Positions 1 through 11,695 of a stretch of 64,000 bases of DNA are shown here, in pieces. The position numbers were made by a program, and so were the translations under genes. The notes under the pieces are model-generated. The model did no database searches. It had not been told where the DNA came from and saw only the letters and a list, made by a program, of their open reading frames with translations. The stretch comes from Rhodosporidiobolus odoratus (Eukaryota; Basidiomycota; Microbotryomycetes; Sporidiobolales; Sporidiobolaceae), in contig JAOANU010000008.1 in the NCBI GenBank assembly GCA_034387635.1, forward strand, positions 930,001-994,000, given 5' to 3'. The first letter of the stretch is position 1; every line of letters starts with the position of its first letter.

Positions 1-626
1 GGGGGTGCCAGATTACCGCAAGTTACCTCGTTCCGGCCACAGCGGCTTGCTTAGTCAGGTGCACGAACCAACATAGCATATCACGCAGACTCAATACTGT
101 GCGGTGCCCTGTTACGTACCACATATGCGGAGTTCTTGACTGCTAGGAGTCATAGAAGCTTACTCGTCCTGTTTGCCCCTTCTCTCTCTTTTCCTTTCTC
201 TCGCTTCAGCTTTATCTATCTCCCGTCTCCAGAGCCCAGATTGCGCCTTCCATGATACTTCGGCCACAACATCACGCTGTACAGCGCCCGAGCCCACCAT
301 GTCCTGGTACATAGCCTCATTTCTTGTCCGCTCTTACATTGACCCATTGCTGTGCAAAACCACACGGGGGTTCGACAGAGCGAGACGTATACAAACAATA
401 TGTACAGAGGGCCTTGCAATGACTTCGTGGTGCAAGTTCAGCACAGCAAGAAGGAGGTTGCCGCTCATCTTGATCTGAGTAAGCTAGTTGACAAAGAGAT
501 GGAAACCAAACGCTGTTGTAAGGCTAGGCGCCTCACCCGGATAATTAGGTATAAGGCAGAGGAAAGGTTGGGAAGAAGGAAGTTGAGTGAAGGAAGCTTG
601 GTAGCGGAGGCAGCTCCTGGTTCTCT

Positions 627-709
627 CCTTACGCATTCGCTAACGGATTGAACCAGGTATGCTTGCTCTCACTTTGTAGCCTTACGCATTCGCTAACGGA
701 TTGAACCAG
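627..709 (+). repeat. Duplicated intron 3' end (30-bp direct repeat)
   Basis: The same 30 bases occur at 627-656 and 680-709. Each copy contains CTAAC, the classic branch-point sequence, and ends in CCAG, a good splice acceptor. The 23 bases between them start with GTATGC, a good splice donor. The region therefore reads as acceptor, donor, acceptor, with the second acceptor directly before an open coding stretch. It looks like a duplication of an intron end, making either a 53-bp mini-intron or alternative acceptors. Confidence 0.7.
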
Positions 710-1248
710 CAATATACCGCGGTTCTCCTAAGTGGTCGTCTAGTGTTGGCGGATACAACCGCCTTCCAGCTGTCTGGCTCAGCATCGGGAATGCCGATTG
801 GAACGACATCGATCCCGAGCACCAGAAGGACGTCGAGGAAGATCTGAGGCAGCGGAGAACCGCTTACGAGCAGCGCAAGCCTGGTATGCGTCCGGAGTAC
901 CCACCGTTTACAGGTGACGTCCCGTAAGTGTTCTGTTCCTTCTTGTGAAGTCGTATGCGAAGCACATCGGCCAACATATTGGCTACAGCACTTGGTCCAG
1001 GTCATTGGGGCAGTCATCAACTATCAATTGACCATCACAATTCACATCAAGCACCAGATGCATGAGCTTTACGAATCAGCAAGTCCACTTTCCCAGATAC
1101 CTCTCAACAGTCATTCACAAAGCAGTGTACTGACTCCAGGCTGATGTGTCAGTGGGGTAGGCTATTGGCAAAAACTACCGCAAGATCAGCGACCGTACGA
1201 CCAGACGCTTTATGGCACAACAAAGAAGCGCTGGCAGGCCGGAAAGTG
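710..1248 (+). CDS. Unrecognised split gene, partial model
   Basis: I do not recognise this gene with certainty. Two stretches behave like exons: 710-923, following a branch point and CCAG acceptor and ending at GTAAGT, and 1153-1248, between a TCAG acceptor and a GTGAG donor. Read in one phase they give a charged, hydrophilic segment of about 100 residues, including DWNDIDPEHQKDVEEDLRQR and then PGMRPEYPPF. The spacing of Trp, acidic/basic helix and Pro-Tyr end faintly resembles the second half of an HMG box, but the diagnostic first half is missing. Start and stop codons were not found, so this may be the middle of a gene or a decayed fragment. The sequence upstream of 627 shows no convincing exon. 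Confidence 0.35.
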
Positions 1249-2312
1249 GTGAGTTCCCAGGTGTTGCCTGCTAGAAGTGGGATCCGCTGGGTAGGGGGCT
1301 GTGACATTCTTTGTGGCCTCTTGTCTTCTTCTTTTTCTTGATTCTTCTCCTTGTTGTATTGCAAGTACCGAATTCTCCCTCTTGCTGGTCTTGACAAATA
1401 GACGTATGCACTGTTTGTGATAGAGCTTGGTAGACCTCCTTCAAATCACAAGCAAGGCAAGTAAATGGCGGGCAGCCCACGTGTGTGAGAAAAGAACTGT
1501 TTGCACACCAAAGCTTCAGGTCTGCGCATCTCTACTGGTGCTGCCACCAGTCAGCATGGCAAAAGCCAGTCAGCCCGGGTGAAATAGCTCGCTAGGTTGC
1601 CGAGGTGTATGCGAAAGAAGAAACAAGTGTTAGCTTCGCTTCTTCTTCTTTTTTTCCCGGGAGCCAGTACCTGCCTGCAATCATTGCTGCACCATGGACC
1701 CACAGCCGGCTACCCTAGGGCGGGCTGTTTCTGAGTACCAGCCCGTCTCCGCAATGGGATCCGTTCATAAGAGCAGAACAAGAACACCAAGAAAGGAAAA
1801 CAAGACATGCGGGAGGCTGCTGGGCAAACCCTGCGCGTGACAGAGGCATCATATTAGCAAAGCAGGTGCAAGGCTCACGGAAGCCACGGTATGAGTAGAG
1901 AGAGTGGCGTCTGCGGATGCAGGATAAGCAGTCGAAAGTCCGAAAAGAAGGAAAAGATGCACGACTGACGAGCTGTAAGCGGCCGTTGGCGCGAAGCGGC
2001 CATAACCCGCTGCCTCGACGCTGCCGCTGTAGATCCCGAGCCGAGAAACCCAAGACATCGTAAAGCCGCATGCGATTCTGCAACCGCGGCAAATTGGCGG
2101 CAAGCGCCGCAAGACGTCCACCGCAAGTCCGCACTGCGCCCGAAAAGATGAGTAGCCGCCAAGACTCTCCGTGGTAAGCTGGCGAGCCTCGCGCCGAAAT
2201 CAGGAGGACTTTGTCGAGGTGAGGCAGGAACTGGGGGAATTGAGGCAAGTCCAGAGAGCTGGGCCGCGAACAAGGGCCCTCTTCCTCCTGCTGGTCACTC
2301 GAGAGCTGAGGC
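1249..2312. other. No supported gene
   Basis: Open frames exist here, the longest on the minus strand at 1715-2320 (201 codons). However, all three minus frames are open over much of that stretch, there are no recognisable motifs, and amino-acid composition is shadow-like. The right end must hold the promoter and 5' leader of the C2H2 gene that starts at 2313. Downstream exons of the split gene at 710-1248 could also lie here, but I could not place them. Confidence 0.4.
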
Positions 2313-4049
2313 ATGTCCAAGGCGCCTTCCAGGCAGAATCACGCGTGCGGTGTGGTGCGTAGTTCTGTTTCTTGACCCCAAACGGCAATCGAAGCGAAGA
2401 CGCAGCGCTGATCGGTTTCGCTCACCTCCTCGTCGACGGTTGCTACTGTGGTGTCTGCGTACGCGCAGTGCGGCAAGGTACGCGCTCTTTCACCGTCGAG
2501 TCCGGTAGTCAATCGTGGACGAGGAGGTTCAGGCAAGCCGTCGTCAAGATGAACGAGCGGGTCGAGCGGTCTCGTCTGCGATTCGTCCAAACAAGCAGGA
2601 CCGCTCGGCAGGGAGTCGGTGAGGGCGGATGCGACCGCAGGCGGTAGACTGCCATCGGGCGCCCTCTTGTTGCGTCGGGAACGGGAGACACGAGGTCACT
2701 ATTTTCTTCCAGTGTTGAACTGACGGTCCCTTTCCGCAGGTATACTCTCGTGCAGAATGTGAGCTTCTCCCAACAACGACCGATCAACGCGCGTCTCGCG
2801 ATGACTCCTCCCGGTTGAGCTTCCGGGTCTGTGTCCCTCTTGCTGACCTTTTTCCTCTCTTCACCTGCTTTGGGCAGACGTCCGACGGCACTACCTGGCT
2901 AAGCGTGCTTTCCTTCTTCTTCCTCACTTTTGAAGCTCTTGCTCACAAGGCAGTACCCGTGCAGATGCTCCTAAACTCGACTGTCCGGAATGCCAATCCA
3001 CCTTCACACGGCAAGATCTCCTTTTGCGGCACATCAAGGTCTTCCACCCTTCGCGAGATACGCCCTCTCCATCTGAGCTCGCCGAGCAGCTCGACCTCCC
3101 GCCCCCGCTGCCCATCCACCAAAACTCGATAGACAGCGTGTCCTCTTTCAACTCCTCTGCCTCAGCCTCCGCCTCTTCCCTCCTGGGCGGACCCATCGCA
3201 AGCTCACCCGAGCTACTTGGCCACTCGTCCTTTACGGGAGAACTGCCAATCCCTCCGCTACCTTCGACTTCAGCTCGCAGAACCGCAACCTACCCTCTTC
3301 CTCTTTCTTCCGCTCCCGGGGCCGTTTCGCATCAACCAGTCCCGTACACTCCCTACGCCATACCCAACTTTTCTCTCCCTCCGTCGTCCTATGTCTCCCC
3401 CTCCGCATCTCCCGCTCCACCCCTCTCAGCCTCGACCTCTTCCTCCTTCATGCATCTCCCTCTCTTCCCTACCGCCGGCGTAACCCGCTCCGCAAGCGGA
3501 AGGAGCTATACCATGCCCGCTCCCTTTCCCTCTCTCGTCACACCTCACGGCGCAACGTCCATCTACCCCCCTCCGCCCCTTCCACTTCCCCTTCAACCAC
3601 CAGCTCATCGACCCAACTTTGTCGACGCTTCGGTTCAAACCGACCTCCTCGCGCTTCATATACCGCCGCACCTCTTACCGACTAATCAGCAGTATCATAC
3701 GGGAGGATCGACACCGGTTCCTGGACCTCTTGCGGTACCACCGCCGATACCTCTATCGCACCAAATGTCTCATTCTCACTCTCACCAACAGCAGCATCAC
3801 CAAGATCAACACTCGCAGCAGAATCAACAGCAGCAGCACCAGCATCAGATGAATGGGGCAGGTGGAGGGGATGAGGCGCTCGCGGCTTTTCTGCAGCAGT
3901 TGAGACCGGAGCCTTCGCCTTTCAGCTTGGATGTCGATTACAACCCGTTCCACTTCGGGGTTTCACCCGATGGAGCTGGAAGCAACGGAATTGGATCGTC
4001 GAGAGCGGGGGGTGCGGATGGAGGGGATGAGAGAATGTCACAATCATAG
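2313..4049 (+). CDS. C2H2 zinc-finger transcription factor
   Basis: Model: 2313-2354, 2469-2477, 2740-2758, 2878-2904, 2965-4049; 393 residues. Splicing rebuilds two adjacent N-terminal C2H2 fingers that no single frame shows: C12-x2-C15-x12-H28-x4-H33 and C39-x2-C42-x12-H55-x4-H60. The second contains CPECQSTFTRQDLLLRH, the first CGVCGKVYSRAEYVRRH. Tandem fingers of this type bind DNA, so a nuclear transcription factor is the likely role. The rest is low complexity: Ser/Pro-rich from about residue 60, then a His/Gln run near residue 280 and an acidic, Gly-rich end. Exons 2, 3 and 4 are only 9, 19 and 27 bp and cut finger 1 into pieces. I chose the ATG at 2313 because it is in frame with Cys12 and needs no further exon. 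It converges with the SIR2 gene. Target genes cannot be inferred. Confidence 0.82.
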
Positions 4050-4390
4050 ACTGAATGACCCGGTGAGACCACAGAAATTTTCTTCTGAACAGACACTTTA
4101 CTTTCCCTTCGCGTTTGTCTTTGCCTTCCCCTTGTTATAACCATTTCTGCACTGCCCTAGACGCAGTGCACCTTTCCTGTTCCTCTCCCTCTCCTTTCCC
4201 TTCGTATTGCCTCGATCGTTCGTTCCTGTATTAGGTGTGTTCAGCATCGCATCAACCCCTGCAAACAAAGCAACAGACACTCGTACCCGTGTGCTGTGTA
4301 CTGTCCCGGCCATTCGAGGAGCTAGCAAAGTGGCTTGTTCCTGTTTTCTTCTTCGGTACACCGTACCAGCGACTGAAACCTCTCGTCCTC
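4050..4390. other. Convergent intergenic region
   Basis: This lies between the 3' ends of the C2H2 gene on the plus strand and the deacetylase gene on the minus strand. It is pyrimidine-rich on the plus strand. It probably holds both 3' untranslated regions and polyadenylation sites. No open frame here carries a recognisable domain. Confidence 0.5.
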
Positions 4391-7020
<2,630 letters not shown>

Positions 7021-7572
7021 CTTGGAGGGTGAGGTGTGGGGGCTGCTATGAGGACAGCATGGGTCAGTACAGTGTTGGTCGGGTATACGGCTACGCAGGA
7101 TGTCTCTGTGAGATACTACGACGTTCACACGGCTCCCAGAGTGATACGACGTCGGCTGTTTGCCCTCGATGCCAGGAGTCTCATCAGGAAGATCGGAACA
7201 AGCACAACGCACCTGGGAGCCACTGTGAACCCTAGAGTGTACCTGATTCTCTACGTGACTGGTCACACCGATACTGCAAGCGATCTGAGTAGGTCGACAG
7301 AAGTTGTAGAATCCGAGAGTCGCGACGATTGTAGCCAAATTTCGCGTTAATGGTGACACAGTCCATGGGCACGCATTATAAAGCAGTTCGCATGTATCGA
7401 TATGCGCGTCTGGCATGTAGATTGGAGCGGGAAGCAACATTGATGGCTTTGCATCGAATCCTCCCCTTCCCTCCTCTGTTTCTCCTAAACAACTACAACC
7501 GCTCAAACACAAGCGAGACCAAAGGGAGAAACGAGAAAAAGAAGGCGGACTGATAGGCGGTGGTCGGGGCTT
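7021..7572. other. Intergenic region upstream of the sirtuin gene
   Basis: This separates the start of the sirtuin gene from the end of the next minus-strand gene. It should contain the sirtuin promoter and 5' leader. A minus-strand frame runs through it in phase with the sirtuin start but shows no domain. I treat that frame as untranslated leader. Confidence 0.45.
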
Positions 7573-8746
7573 TTAGGCATCCTCCTTGTACTTGCTCGCA
7601 TCCGTGCCGTGGTAAGGGTGGCTGCGCCAGGAATTCCAGTCAGTAAAGCTCTTCGAGAACAAGTCCAACACTGCCTCGCCAACGTCGCAGGTTCAGGAGA
7701 GGCGTTCAAGCAACAGCGAAACCGGCAACGCACTTGACCAAGTTAAACCAAGGCAGCACTCCAAACTTCAACTGACTCCACATCGAGTTACGGTGCGCGA
7801 CTCCCTGAATGTATTCTGGCAGGTCGGATTCACCGTACAGAGGCTTGCCTGCGGCGGCAAGGGCAGACAATTCTTCCTTGTCGCGCGCTTGCTCGATAGC
7901 GTTTTCGCGCCAGCCCCAGAGGCGGACTGTGGATCGAGTGGTGAAGCGAGTTGATTTTGACGCGAGGCGTGCGCGTAGGGTTAATGTACACGTAGAGGGC
8001 GATTTGAAAGAGGGGAAATGTAGGAGGACATGCGGAAAACAAGCGGTCAGCACTTGAAGAAGCCGGAAGGAAAGGGACAAAGCAAAAAGAGCGCACGCGA
8101 CGAGTTCTGGTACGCCAACAGGAAACCACCGCAGAATCCAAGCCAAGTCGCGAGCTTGAGTGTAGGGCGGAGACCGTGGCGGCCGAGTTTGGTCGGGTCG
8201 GCGAGTTCTGGCGGGATTGACGGCGAGAAACAGCGAGGAAGCGGCGCGGAGTGGCGAGAAGGGGCAGGGGCGTCACAGACAGACGGCAACCAGAAAATAG
8301 AGGGTGCAAGGCGAAGTCCATAACGAACGTGGGACACAGAGGAGAGTAGACGAGAAAGGCGAAGTCGGGCGAAGGAGGTCGACGAAGACAAGGTCGCAGG
8401 AGCGCAACGGTACAAGCGGTATTGTCAGTGTGCAATCTACCGCCTCGTGAGACTGTAGCCTGCTTCTCATGCCCGCTGCTTGCACCCGCTTTCCTCACCC
8501 GCTCATGGTCTCCGCCTATCCGACTTATTCCCATGCCCCGCAAGCCTACAAGGAGGACACAAGACGAGCCGAACGATTCGACTTACCCATTCCGTAGATA
8601 GCCGCCGGTGCGACTCCCGCGCCAGCCGCCCACACAGCATAATCCGTCGTCCTAAAGTTCCTGATCACTCGGTTGAAGTGAGGGTCGGCATCGACAACGG
8701 GGTACGGTTGGTGCAAGGCGTTGACATCGGAAACTCCAGCGGGCAT
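7573..8746 (-). CDS. Mitochondrial complex I 21-kDa-type accessory subunit
   Basis: Exons on the minus strand: 8746-8587, 8207-8097, 7926-7723, 7670-7573; 190 residues. The N-terminal half has YPVVDADPHFNRVIRNFRTT followed by a hydrophobic stretch, the signature of the fungal NADH:ubiquinone oxidoreductase 21 kDa subunit family. Splicing joins YGM to ELADPTKLGRHGLRP and then LLAYQNSSLRLWGWRENA, which also fit that family. The C-terminus has HPYHGTDASKYKEDA. The product should be an accessory subunit of respiratory complex I in the inner mitochondrial membrane. The first intron (379 bp) is long for this window. The last intron is the least certain junction: without it the protein would stop 27 codons earlier, before the His-Pro-Tyr-His-Gly motif. 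Confidence 0.85.
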
Positions 8747-11160
8747 GGTGGGCTTAGTTCAGCGGTGTGTGGAGCGTAATGGAGATGAGGTAGTGAGAGG
8801 ATTGGGAGGGAGGAGGAGGTCGTCTTGGAGGTCAGCGGTCAGAGGGCTTTAACGAGTCGCTGAGTGATCAAGGATGGCTACGGAGCTCAACAAGCAAGCA
8901 GCGTTCGTGATGGGCGAGTTGCAACACCGGACGTCGCGGGTTGGCCATTATGGAGGCACTTGTATTCAACAATATGACATTACAAAAGGATTTCAATTAG
9001 AGCAGAGAAAGGTTGCAGGTGTCCTGGGTGGCAAGTTAGGCCTGCATTGTCATCCAGGCGCCGCGCAGCGGAGGGCTTGATTGCAGGAGTGGGAGGAAGG
9101 CAGGGAAGAGAAGGGGGGAAGAAAGGAAAGAAAGAGAAAAGCAGGTTCGTGTTCAATGAGTTTCCCCGACCAAGACACCCTTTTCTGCTCCCTCGTACAT
9201 GGAAGCTTTCGGGCTGTGAGTGACACAGCCCTGATATGCCCTGTGTCTCTTGTCTCTTGAAGATTTCTAGAGCTTGAGGAGGTCAAATCCTTGCAGTATT
9301 TCTGGGGAACAGATACGGAGGACTAGCACAAGGGTTTCATTCTGCGGACTCCTATGTAACATATACAGAAGGAGCCACTACCGGATTCAGTGTGCGATAG
9401 CGGAAAAGGGGCTGAGTGTGACCTTTTCTCCGCTTCATCTTGTGGTCTGCCAGTTTCCCAGCTTTATTGAGCCCTATCTTTCCCCCACCCCCCCACACAC
9501 TGCCTCTAATTGCTAGTTGAGCGTTTGTACCTGTGGCAAGGCTCTCTGGTCTTTCCCCCCGCCTCTATGCTGGGCAGTCTGGAACTTCTCGCGCCTGAAG
9601 ACCCTGACAAGCGCAAAGTCTGCCCTGCCCCTGCAGAACTTGGTGTTGTTGTGTCCCTCTACGTGGCACAAGCCCAGCAATTCCAGCAGCACTGCACAAA
9701 GGAGGTGCATGTGTACCTTGAGGATTTTCTTGGCTTTGCCCTTCCATATGAGGTTGCAACCTTTGCTGTACACTCTTTCCTCAGCACAGACCAAAGCAAT
9801 CTAAGTTTGATTGCGGGTCCTGAGAAACTCCCACCTGTCCTCCACACTCCTCCTCCACCGCCTATTGGCCCTTCTCTCCCTAGCTTCCTTCTCACTTTCT
9901 CGTTTCTGTCTCTTCCCCTTCTTCCAAAACGATTCTTTCGTCCGCATCTCTTGAACATCCCCCCCACAAGTCAGGCGGTGATCGGGATGTTGTGCTAGAT
10001 GAGCTTCTAGCTTGTTCAGAAGCTGCTGTGGGTTGGATTCTAGCTTGAAGTGGGGTGGGGGAGCCTGCTGTAATGCCGGTGGAGGAGCAGGAGGAGGAGA
10101 GAGCGGCGGTGGTGTGTGAGGTGTTGCGAACGGCGGACTGGGACTGATTGAGAGGGACCTGCGCCCTGTGGATGTATGGCCTGTTCAATACATGCCGTTC
10201 AAGGAGGCACAGGTGGGGTTTCACGCACGTCGATTGCCTGAAAGATGCTCCTGTTTGTCTGGTTGTGTACTTTGATGCCTGGAAGATGTAGCAATCGGTG
10301 ATAGTGGCGGTCTTGCCGACAAAATATGTGACGAGAGCGCTAGATGTGGCACAGAGTGTACCCTGTCTTCACTGTCACTGGGTGCCAGCTGCACAAGTGC
10401 CCTGCTGCGGTCAATGTTTCTGCAAGCAATGCTTCACAAATCGAACAGACAAAGCCTCACTCACCTCAGATTGTAACGAGAATGTGTCAACTAGCTGTGG
10501 TGAGCTAGATCTAGATTGTGCACTTGTGTGTGTGTAGTACACCACTCGACGCCGCTTGTGGGGTGGTGACATGATTTGGTTGAGGAGGAGTAGTAGAGTG
10601 GTAAAAGTGATGAGAAGGAAAGCAAGAAGCAAAAGGCCTCGGATTGGAAAGTCATCGAGCTGATGAGACATTGTCTTGCATTAAACTGCTTGTTACGTGC
10701 CTGTCCTTCTAGGCACTGTGGCTCTGATCCTGAGCTTGTCAACGTGAACAAAGGTTAGGGAAAAATCAGCTTGAAATTCTGGTGTGAGCAGGTGTATCAA
10801 CAGGAGGTCAAGAGGGGAAGCAAGAATGTGCAATGTCTGCTGAGACAATGGCTTCTCACAGACCTACTGTACCTGGGTACAGTTGCCCACCCCATTGCAA
10901 GTTCGCAATCTGTTCAAAACGCTGTGAGGACATGCGGACATGCAGAAGCACAGAGGCGGTTCGCTGGTCTGCATGACGCTCTCAGACGTGCACCATGCCA
11001 GAGTAAGTATCCCAAGTGCCAGATCAGCCCTTGCAATTGAGTTGGATGTGAGCCGGGTAGCGCAACTGGAGGTCGATTTGTGCAAAATGAGCGACCCGGT
11101 CAGGAGCAAGCGTCTTCTCACGTTTATATGTATGTTAACTTTGCGGGGTAGCCAAAAAAC
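8747..11160. other. Gene-poor region, possible decayed mobile DNA
   Basis: No gene could be supported in these 2.4 kb. Only short frames occur. Their composition is less GC-biased than neighbouring genes and rich in Cys, His and Gln. One plus-strand frame at 10298-10537 has a Cys cluster (CLHCHW, then CCGQCFCKQCF), and frames near 9510-9830 and 10771-11040 also look peptide-like. This could be a fragmented transposon next to a tRNA gene, a common insertion site, but no transposase motif, terminal repeat or target duplication was found. The left end includes the promoter of the complex I subunit gene. Confidence 0.4.
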
Positions 11161-11243
11161 GGCCGCATGGTGTAGTTGGTCATCACGTATCCTTAACATT
11201 TCATGTTCGGATAAGGTCCTCAGTTCAATCCTGGGTGCAGTCA
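11161..11243 (+). tRNA. tRNA-Val(AAC) with a 9-nt intron
   Basis: The 83 bases fold as a tRNA. The acceptor stem is GGCCGCA with TGCAGTC (one G-U pair and one C-A mismatch at the fourth pair). The D arm contains TGGTGTAGTTGGT. The anticodon stem is TATCC with GGATA, and the T arm is CTCAG-TTCAATC-CTGGG. The loop reads TTAACA, giving anticodon AAC for valine, followed by 9 extra bases at the canonical 37/38 intron position. After removal the molecule is 74 nt. The internal A and B boxes have the expected spacing, and a T-run follows. CCA is not encoded, as in eukaryotes. The acceptor mismatch leaves a small chance of a decaying copy. Confidence 0.85.
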
Positions 11244-11244
11244 C

Positions 11245-11249
11245 TTTTT
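11245..11249 (+). terminator. RNA polymerase III terminator
   Basis: Five T residues begin one base after the discriminator base of the tRNA-Val gene. This is the normal Pol III stop signal. Confidence 0.75.
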
Positions 11250-11695
11250 GTTTGGAGCTCATCCTTGTTTATACCTTTTCCCACTCCACTCGGATCACCT
11301 CAATAGATGGTTCTCATTCTGAGCACTCGATATAAACGTTTTGCGGCCGTACTACGTACCGCTCCACTACATTGCACGAAAACCAGTCAGTCACCTACAA
11401 GAAAAACTGAATCCGATGCCCCTCTCACGCTTTGGACTGGCCCTCAGCGGCAGGTAGCGCAGGAGTACGAGGACAGCGTACACCCAGCTTCAAAGATGCG
11501 ACAGAGCCACGACAGAGCGTATGAAGGCGACTAATCCCGATCAGCTCTTCCGCTCGCTTCCTGCTTCCATAGCTGCCGTCGATCGGCTCAGAGCGACGCC
11601 AGACTACGGTGCGAATCTCCGAGGAGTCTCTTCGACTTGCCTCAACCATCCTATCAACCTGCCCATCGCAGCCTTCGTCTGATCGTCTCATCACC
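11250..11695. other. Region upstream of THI6
   Basis: No coding feature was found. It should contain the THI6 promoter and leader. Two CTACGTA/TACGTA-like motifs lie near 11350, but I cannot tie them to a known regulator. Thiamine-dependent control is expected from the pathway but not shown by the sequence. Confidence 0.4.

Noticed and set aside
1715..2320. 201-codon open frame on the minus strand
   Set aside because: All three minus frames are open over much of it, there is no motif, and it overlaps the leader of the C2H2 gene. Judged a shadow of GC-rich DNA.
9510..9998. 162-codon plus-strand frame
   Set aside because: Part of it looks protein-like, but it shifts to low-complexity Pro/Ser/Leu, lacks an ATG in good context at 9510, and matches no family I know.
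10298..10537. KDZ-type transposase cysteine cluster
   Set aside because: The Cys spacing is suggestive but short, and no transposase catalytic region follows. Kept only as a weak hint of decayed mobile DNA.
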